Positions 58,199-64,000 of a stretch of DNA of 64,000 nucleotides are shown piece after piece. Position 1 is the stretch's first letter, and the number at the start of each line of letters is the position of its first letter. The notes under the pieces were generated by a model. That model did not search any database. It had not been told where the DNA came from and saw only the letters and a list, made by a program, of their open reading frames with translations. The stretch is from Candidatus Symbiopectobacterium sp. NZEC151 (GTDB lineage: Bacteria > Pseudomonadota > Gammaproteobacteria > Enterobacterales > Enterobacteriaceae), in NCBI RefSeq assembly GCF_025962655.1, contig NZ_JAGFPE010000011.1, forward strand, positions 1 to 64,000, written 5' to 3'. The position numbers were made by a program, and so were the translations under genes.

Positions 58199-60661
58199 TC
58201 AGGGCGCTTGGTATTTCTTCGTGCGCCGCGTCGGCGCGGTATTGGCAGGATCGTCCGGCCATACGTGTTTGGGATAGCGCCCTTTCATCTCTTTTTGCAC
58301 CTCACGATACGCCCCTTGCCAGAAGGCGGCCAGATCGCGAGTGATCTGCAAAGGCCGGTGCGCCGGAGAGAGCAGTTCCAGCACCACGGCAACGCGCCCT
58401 TCTGCCACCGTGGGGTTTTGCCGCTCGCCAAACATCTCCTGCATGCGCACCGCCAGCGCTGGCGGCCGATCGTGATGATAGCGCAACGGCAGATGGCTGC
58501 CGCCCGGTGCGGTATAATGGCGCGGCAGCGCACTTTCCAGCCGCTGCCACATTGGCCAATCCAGCAGGCGCAGCAGCGCGTCGTAAAGGTCAAGGTTTCG
58601 CAGAGTCCGCACATCGCGCACGCCGTTCAGCGAAGGCAGCAACCAGGTATCCAGCGTTGCCAGCAAAGCCTCATCGTCCATGGCGGGCCAGTTGCCCTCG
58701 GCGAGCCAACGCTGGGCGCAGGCCACGCGTATCCGCAGTTGTTCCGCGTCGGTTTGCCAGTTGAGTGCGGACAGACCCTGCTCGCGCACCCAGTTGAGCA
58801 GCGCCTGCTGCATGGCCTCCGCAGAGGGTTTATTCAGCGGCTGTTGGCGCAGCGTCAGACAACCGATCCCCTCACGTCGACTGGCGCGCAGGGTACCTTT
58901 TTCTTCATCCCAGTGCACGATGTTCTGTTCTGACACCAGGTCGGGGCGCTGCGCGATAAGCGCCTCAATATCCACGGGCAGCGCCAGCGTAATGCGCGCA
59001 TCAGCGCTCTGCGTCCCTTCTGCCAACATCAGCGCGGGCGCAATCAGCCACTCCTGCGCCGCCAGCGGCTCATCCAATGGCAGGCGTGCGCCCAGCCCGC
59101 TCGCCAGTTGATAACGCCCATCGGCACTGCGCCGTTGGGCAATGCGATCGGGATAGGCAAACGCCAGCAGCGCAGGCAATGTGGCGAAGTGCTGTGGCTC
59201 GCGCCAGCTTGCCGATTTTCCCGCCAGACGCGTCATCAACTGCGTGGCACGCTGCCGCCAGGAGGGCGACGGCCGCGCAAGCAAACGCTCAATATCCAAT
59301 GCCCCCGTGCGCGGCGGCTCTTCCAGCAGTGCCGCCAACAGACAGGCGGTAGCCTGCGTTTGCGCATCCTGCTGCGCGGTGCTGTGCAGCATCGCTGCCA
59401 AACGTGGCTCAATGCCCAGTCGGGCAATATGGCGTCCGCGGGTCGTGAGTTTCCCCGCGTTGTCGGTGACCTGCAACTGCGTCAGCAAACGACGCGCGGC
59501 ATCAAACGCGGGCAACGGCGGGGTATCGAGCCAGGTGAGCGACTCAACGGAGGTGCAGCCCCATTGCAGCAGTTCAAGCCAGACGCTGCTCAAGTCGCTG
59601 TTCAGAATCTCCGGGCTGCTCTGTGCGGCGGCACGCTCCGCCTGCTCTTTCGCGCACAGGTGCACGCACAGGCCCGCTTCCAGTCGTCCGGCACGCCCTG
59701 CCCGTTGCGTCATCGACGCCTGACTGATGCGCTGCGTCACCAGGCGCGTCAGCCCGCTTTTCACATCAAAACGGGCCACGCGCTCCAGTCCACTATCGAC
59801 CACCAGCCGGATACCTTCAATCGTCAGGCTGGTTTCTGCAATATTGGTGGACAACACCACTTTACGCCGCCCCGACGCGGCAGGGTGAATCGCTTTCTGT
59901 TGATCGGCCAGCGTCAGTGCGCCATACAGTGGGCAGATGTCCACATCGCTGGCAAGCGTCTCTTGCAGCATGGCTTCAACCCGTTTGATCTCGGCCACGC
60001 CGGGCAAAAACACCAACGCGGATCCGGACTGTTCCATCAGCAAACGGCGAATCTGCCGGGCAATGCCCTCTTCCAACCGCTCCTGGCTGCCCAACGGCTG
60101 ATAATTGCGATCCACTGGGAAAGCCCGCCCCTGTGACACCACCGTCTCCGCCATCGGTAACAGCGCGGCCAGACGCGCGTTATCCAGCGTGGCGGACATG
60201 ATGAGCAGCGCCAGATCCTCACGCAGCCCTTGCTGTACATCGAGCAGCAACGCCAATGCCAAATCTGCCTGCAAACTGCGCTCGTGAAATTCATCCAGAA
60301 TCACCAGCGACACGCCCGTCAGTTCGGCATCCCGTTGCAGCATGCGTGTCAGCACCCCTTCGGTGACCACTTCGATGCGCGTCTGGGGGCCGACGCGCGT
60401 TTCAGCGCGCATACGGTACCCGACGGTGCCGCCCGGAGTTTCACCTAACTGTTCCGCTAGGCGCCACGCCACGTTTTTAGCCGCCAACCGACGCGGCTCG
60501 AGCAGAATGATCCGGCCAGAGAACCCGCCCATTTCCAGTAATTTTAACGGCAGCCAGGTGGATTTTCCCGCTCCGGTGGGGGCGTGCAGCAGCACCTGGG
60601 GCGCATGGCCTAACGCGTCAATCACCTCATTCAGCACGGCGCTGACCGGCGGTAAACTCAC
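58199..60661 (-). CDS. hrpB: ATP-dependent helicase HrpB
   Basis: DEAH-box RNA helicase of unsettled role. The 820 residues contain Walker A APTGAGKST, LDEFHERS, SATLDN, STNIAETSLTIEG and QRAGRAGRLEAG. I chose a GTG start (VSLPPVSAVLNEVID) with AGGAG upstream, matching where E. coli homology begins (MSSLPVAAVL). A start 27 codons upstream is possible but unconserved. Confidence 0.95.
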   Translation of the reverse strand: MSLPPVSAVLNEVIDALGHAPQVLLHAPTGAGKSTWLPLKLLEMGGFSGRIILLEPRRLAAKNVAWRLAEQLGETPGGTVGYRMRAETRVGPQTRIEVVTEGVLTRMLQRDAELTGVSLVILDEFHERSLQADLALALLLDVQQGLREDLALLIMSATLDNARLAALLPMAETVVSQGRAFPVDRNYQPLGSQERLEEGIARQIRRLLMEQSGSALVFLPGVAEIKRVEAMLQETLASDVDICPLYGALTLADQQKAIHPAASGRRKVVLSTNIAETSLTIEGIRLVVDSGLERVARFDVKSGLTRLVTQRISQASMTQRAGRAGRLEAGLCVHLCAKEQAERAAAQSSPEILNSDLSSVWLELLQWGCTSVESLTWLDTPPLPAFDAARRLLTQLQVTDNAGKLTTRGRHIARLGIEPRLAAMLHSTAQQDAQTQATACLLAALLEEPPRTGALDIERLLARPSPSWRQRATQLMTRLAGKSASWREPQHFATLPALLAFAYPDRIAQRRSADGRYQLASGLGARLPLDEPLAAQEWLIAPALMLAEGTQSADARITLALPVDIEALIAQRPDLVSEQNIVHWDEEKGTLRASRREGIGCLTLRQQPLNKPSAEAMQQALLNWVREQGLSALNWQTDAEQLRIRVACAQRWLAEGNWPAMDDEALLATLDTWLLPSLNGVRDVRTLRNLDLYDALLRLLDWPMWQRLESALPRHYTAPGGSHLPLRYHHDRPPALAVRMQEMFGERQNPTVAEGRVAVVLELLSPAHRPLQITRDLAAFWQGAYREVQKEMKGRYPKHVWPDDPANTAPTRRTKKYQAP

Positions 60662-60827
60662 AGCATTCTCCTCTATAGCATCGTGAGAGCCACTTGGATC
60701 TCGGACAAAACGGCGCGTTCCTGACGCAATGCATGTTCGCACAAAATAGGGTATTGCGCGAAAGCGGTGGTTGTCGCCTTAGAGCGGGCATTGTAGCATC
60801 CTCGGTTATCTGCGTAGAGAGAGAGCC

Positions 60828-61370
60828 ATGCTAACCACACGTCGCCTGTTTTTTGCCTTGTCCTTGCCTGATTCGCTGGCGCAAACGCTGGTTCAGTGGC
60901 GTGCGCAGCACTTTACCCCAGAGGCGGGACGCCCGGTCGCTGCCGCCAATATGCATTTGACGCTGGCCTTTTTGGGTGAGGTGAGTGAGCAAAAAGAGCG
61001 CGCCCTTCGGCTGCTGGCCGACAGGATCCGCCAGCCTGCGTTTCAGTTGCATCTTAATGATGCAGGCCAGTGGCCGCGTCCCGGCGTGGTATGGCTGGGC
61101 TGCCGTCAGGCACCGCGCGGCCTGCTGCAATTGGCCGCACTGCTACGATCGCAAGCGGCACGCAGCGGTTGCTACCAAAGCCCGCAACCCTTTCACCCGC
61201 ACATCACATTGTTGCGCGGTGCCACGCGCCCCGTGGCGCTTCCCCCCGCCCATTTTGACTGGACGTTGTCTGCCGAGCGCTTTGCCCTGTATGAATCTCG
61301 CTGGGAGCAGGGAAAAACCTGCTATCAACAGTTAGCAGAATGGTCGTTAGCTCAGCACAACGCAGGATAG
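60828..61370 (+). CDS. thpR: RNA 2',3'-cyclic phosphodiesterase (2H family)
   Basis: Opens 2',3'-cyclic phosphates on RNA; formerly annotated as 2'-5' RNA ligase LigT. The 180 residues have both catalytic HxTx motifs, HLTL and HITL. Divergent from hrpB, 4 bp before sfsA. Confidence 0.96.
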   Translation: MLTTRRLFFALSLPDSLAQTLVQWRAQHFTPEAGRPVAAANMHLTLAFLGEVSEQKERALRLLADRIRQPAFQLHLNDAGQWPRPGVVWLGCRQAPRGLLQLAALLRSQAARSGCYQSPQPFHPHITLLRGATRPVALPPAHFDWTLSAERFALYESRWEQGKTCYQQLAEWSLAQHNAG

Positions 61371-61374
61371 CCCG

Positions 61375-62106
61375 ATGAACTTTACACCGCCGCTCAAACC
61401 GGCACGGTTGATTAAGCGTTACAAACGTTTCCTTGCTGATGTGGTTACGCCCGAAGGAGAAACCTTTACGCTGCACTGCGCCAACACCGGCGCGATGACC
61501 GGGTGCGCCACGCCGGGCGATACGGTGTGGTACTCCACCTCGGATCATCCCAAGCGGAAATACGCGCACAGTTGGGAACTGACGGAAACGGCGCAGGGTC
61601 ACTGGATTGGTGTCAATACGCTGCGCGCCAATCATCTGGTGCATGAAGCGCTGCTGGCACAACGCATTCCTGAGTTGGCCGGTTACAGCCAAATCACCCC
61701 CGAAGTGAAGTACGGCACGGAGAACAGCCGCATTGACCTGCTGTTACAGGCACCTGGGCGGATTAACTGCTATATTGAGGTGAAGTCAGTTACATTATTG
61801 CAACAAACGCCGTTGCATTTGTCGCCTCACCAGGGATTTTTTCCCGACGCCGTGACACAGCGCGGACAAAAGCACCTGCGCGAATTGATGCAGGTGGTCG
61901 AAAACGGCGAACGTGCGGTGCTGTTTTTCGCGGTCCTGCACTCTGGCATTGCCGAGGTCGCGCCTGCGCACCACATCGATGCCCGCTATGCAGAATTATT
62001 TTGCGAAGCGCGGCAAAAGGGGGTTGAAATTTTTTGCTATGCCACCACATTATGCCCTGACGGTATTACGCTCACGTACCCGTTGCCGTTAACCGTAACG
62101 CGATAG
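61375..62106 (+). CDS. sfsA: SfsA DNA-binding / sugar fermentation stimulation protein
   Basis: 243 residues with an OB-fold N-terminus ([21 protein letters not shown]) and a nuclease-like core ([19 protein letters not shown]). In E. coli overproduction stimulates mal genes; the molecular role is unclear. Forms a small operon with thpR. Confidence 0.96.
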   Translation: MNFTPPLKPARLIKRYKRFLADVVTPEGETFTLHCANTGAMTGCATPGDTVWYSTSDHPKRKYAHSWELTETAQGHWIGVNTLRANHLVHEALLAQRIPELAGYSQITPEVKYGTENSRIDLLLQAPGRINCYIEVKSVTLLQQTPLHLSPHQGFFPDAVTQRGQKHLRELMQVVENGERAVLFFAVLHSGIAEVAPAHHIDARYAELFCEARQKGVEIFCYATTLCPDGITLTYPLPLTVTR

Positions 62107-62285
62107 AAGCGGCAGGAGGCTTTACCTGTTGTTTATTATCGGATGTGACGACGAGGTTCCTGACACGTTATCAGGCCTGTGACAGGAATTATTGCCAACC
62201 CCAGTTCCATCTGCTATTTATAGCGGCCTGTTTTTCTCCCCCTTAGGGATCGATAGTGCGTGTCGTGTTATGTAGGAGAAGCAAC

Positions 62286-62741
62286 ATGCAAGAAGAGCAA
62301 AACCGTAAGACATCTTCTCTGAGCATTCTCGCAATTGCCGGAGTGGAGCCGTACCAGGAAAAGCCGGGCGAAGAGTACATGAACGACGCCCAATTGGCTC
62401 ATTTCAAGCGTATTCTTGAAGCATGGCGCAATCAACTCAGGGATGAAGTGGATCGCACCGTTTCCCATATGCGCGATGAAGCAGCCAACTTCCCGGATCC
62501 GGTCGATCGCGCCGCACAGGAAGAAGAGTTCAGTTTGGAACTGCGTAACCGCGATCGGGAACGCAAGTTGATCAAAAAGATTTCTAAAACACTACAGAAA
62601 ATCGAAGACGAGGACTTCGGCTACTGTGATTCTTGTGGTGTTGAAATTGGTATCCGCCGCCTGGAAGCGCGACCCACCGCCGATTTATGCATTGACTGCA
62701 AAACGCTGGCGGAAATCCGCGAGAAACAGATGGCGGGATAA
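62286..62741 (+). CDS. dksA: RNA polymerase-binding transcription factor DksA
   Basis: Works with ppGpp in the stringent response by entering the polymerase secondary channel. The 151 residues are nearly identical to E. coli DksA, with the coiled coil and DPVDRA tip and the four-cysteine zinc finger CDSCG...CIDCK. The ATG giving [13 protein letters not shown] is the family start. Precedes gluQ, as in E. coli. Confidence 0.99.
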   Translation: MQEEQNRKTSSLSILAIAGVEPYQEKPGEEYMNDAQLAHFKRILEAWRNQLRDEVDRTVSHMRDEAANFPDPVDRAAQEEEFSLELRNRDRERKLIKKISKTLQKIEDEDFGYCDSCGVEIGIRRLEARPTADLCIDCKTLAEIREKQMAG

Positions 62742-62822
62742 ATCCCACAGTAGGGCGGAAAAGCTGTTCCGCTTTACGTTTTTGCCGTAGCGTCATCTCC
62801 CGGCACCGAATGCGGGAGTGAC

Positions 62823-63691
62823 GTGCTGGCTTTGTTCACCCGTATGCCTGATACCCATCGTTATACCGGCCGCTTTGCCCCATCGCCTTCCGGCGATCTT
62901 CATTTTGGTTCCCTGATCGCAGCATTAGGCAGCTTTTTGCAGGCACGTGCTCATCGTGGCCGCTGGCTGGTGCGCATCGAAGACATCGATCCGCCGCGCG
63001 AAGTCGCCGGCGCGGCAAGCCGCATTCTTTCACAGTTGGAACACTATGGGTTGCTGTGGGATGGCCCGGTGCTTTATCAATCCCAACGGCATACCCGCTA
63101 TCTGGAGGTGCTGGACGCGCTGAAAGCCCGCCATCTGTGCTATTACTGCGATTGCACGCGCCAGCGCATTCATTTGCTGGGTGGGCAGTATGACGGCCAT
63201 TGCCGTACGCGCCAACTGGGGCCAACCGACGCCGCGCTGCGTTTGCGACAAGACAACCCGGTGCTGCACTTTCACGACAGACTGCGCGGAGAGTTATATG
63301 CCGACCCGGCGTTGGCGCAGGAAGATTTCATCATTCATCGCCGCGATGGATTATTCGCCTATAATCTTGCCGTTGTGGTGGATGACCACGATCAAGGAGT
63401 AACAGAAATTGTGCGCGGTGCCGATCTGATAGCCCCCACCGTCCGACAGATTGCGCTCTATCATCAGCTACACTATCCGGTGCCGGATTACATCCACTTA
63501 CCGCTGGCGCTCAACGCGCAGGGCAATAAGCTTTCCAAGCAGAACCACGCGCCAGCGCTACCGGATGGCGATCCGCGTCCGGTGCTGTTGAGCGCGCTGC
63601 GTTTTCTTAACCAACCGGTGCCGGAGCACTGGCAGGATATGGCGTTGCCTGCGCTTTTGCAGTGGGCCGTTAGCCATTGGTCACTCGCGTC

Positions 63692-63701
<10 letters not shown>
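62823..63701 (+). CDS. gluQ: Glutamyl-Q tRNA(Asp) synthetase
   Basis: Attaches glutamate to queuosine at the wobble position of tRNA-Asp. The 292 residues resemble the catalytic half of Glt[19 protein letters not shown], zinc cysteines CYYCDCTRQ...HC, and KLSKQNHAP. The likely start is GTG with GGGAG four bases upstream; an ATG seven codons later is the alternative. The final residues Ser-Ile-Ser and the stop lie within an ERIC element. Confidence 0.94.
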
Positions 63702-63818
<117 letters not shown>

Positions 63819-63944
63819 TTCCGTTAATCGGGGCATCCGATGTGGCTAAGGCAACATCGGCATTCTCAAAGGTGGCGCGGTGAGCTATGATTAGCCGCTA
63901 TTTTTTGTTGTGCCGTTATTTTTTCATCACTATCGAGGTGTACC

Positions 63945-64000
63945 ATCTTTACCCGAGTCGCTAATTTCTGTCGTAAGGTACTCAGCCGCGACAATGACGT
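63945..64000 (+). CDS. pcnB: Poly(A) polymerase I, first 18 codons, apparent AUC start
   Basis: Adds 3' poly(A) tails that speed RNA decay. Only IFTRVANFCRKVLSRDND is in the window, matching the E. coli PcnB N-terminus (FTRVANFCRKVLSR). The frame is closed by TGA at 63888 and contains no ATG, GTG or TTG before the conserved peptide, so initiation should be at ATC, placed 4 bases after GAGGTG. E. coli pcnB is known to start at the rare codon AUU. Position after gluQ agrees. Confidence 0.9.
   Translation, partial: MFTRVANFCRKVLSRDND

Noticed and set aside
59108-60136. 342-residue plus-strand frame opposite hrpB
   Set aside because: Shadow of HrpB; Arg/Gln-rich without domains.

Overview
The window comes from an enterobacterium, most likely a soft-rot or plant-associated Pectobacteriaceae (Pectobacterium, Brenneria or Dickeya group). 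Nearly every housekeeping protein can be aligned by eye to its Escherichia coli counterpart. The left end carries the multi-repeat adhesin, type I secretion, SGDEF cyclase and EAL phosphodiesterase locus that I recall being described in Pectobacterium atrosepticum. Genus is an inference, not read directly from the sequence.

Layout, left to right. (1) 1-14.7 kb: a c-di-GMP linked biofilm adhesin locus. A giant LapA/Bap-type adhesin on the minus strand runs off the left edge, with 16 exact-period 294-bp Ig-like repeats in view. Divergent from it are a TolC-like outer membrane protein, a LapB-like ABC exporter and an HlyD-like adaptor. Then come a PAS-GAF-GGDEF cyclase and a PdeH (YhjH)-like phosphodiesterase that has a near-perfect sigma28 promoter. 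(2) 14.9-28.9 kb: the conserved yfhL / acpS-pdxJ-recO-era-rnc-lepB-lepA / rseCBA-rpoE / trmN6 / srmB / grcA / ung block, without nadB at its usual place beside rpoE. (3) 29-32.6 kb: two tRNA-Ala, an exported esterase-like protein, gltX, three tRNA-Val and one tRNA-Lys. (4) 32.9-36.5 kb: an AT-rich gtrA-gtrB-glucosyltransferase cassette next to tRNA-Lys, then a DoxX-like protein. (5) 36.5-40.4 kb: an sbp-cysTWA sulfate transporter. (6) 40.6-49.1 kb: cdaR, degP, dgt, mtnN-btuF, a small exported protein, erpA and hemL. (7) 49.2-64 kb: a FhuE-type receptor, fhuBDC, mrcB, hrpB, thpR, sfsA, dksA, gluQ (whose 3' end lies in an ERIC element) and the first codons of pcnB, apparently starting at AUC.

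How it fits together: the adhesin carries an N-terminal retention module with a PAAG processing motif, so surface display should be controlled by a LapD/LapG pair that is not in this window. The local cyclase and phosphodiesterase are candidates to set that switch, and the sigma28 promoter ties the phosphodiesterase to flagellar gene expression. The envelope-stress regulon is represented by rpoE-rseABC and degP, each with a recognisable sigmaE promoter. Iron uptake (fhuE, fhuCDB) has two Fur boxes. The anaerobic gene grcA has two FNR boxes 53 bp apart, as in E. coli.

Limits: everything was read by eye. Promoters, terminators and regulator sites are motif matches. The repeat family, receptor substrate and glycosyltransferase target are inferred from homology remembered, not searched.
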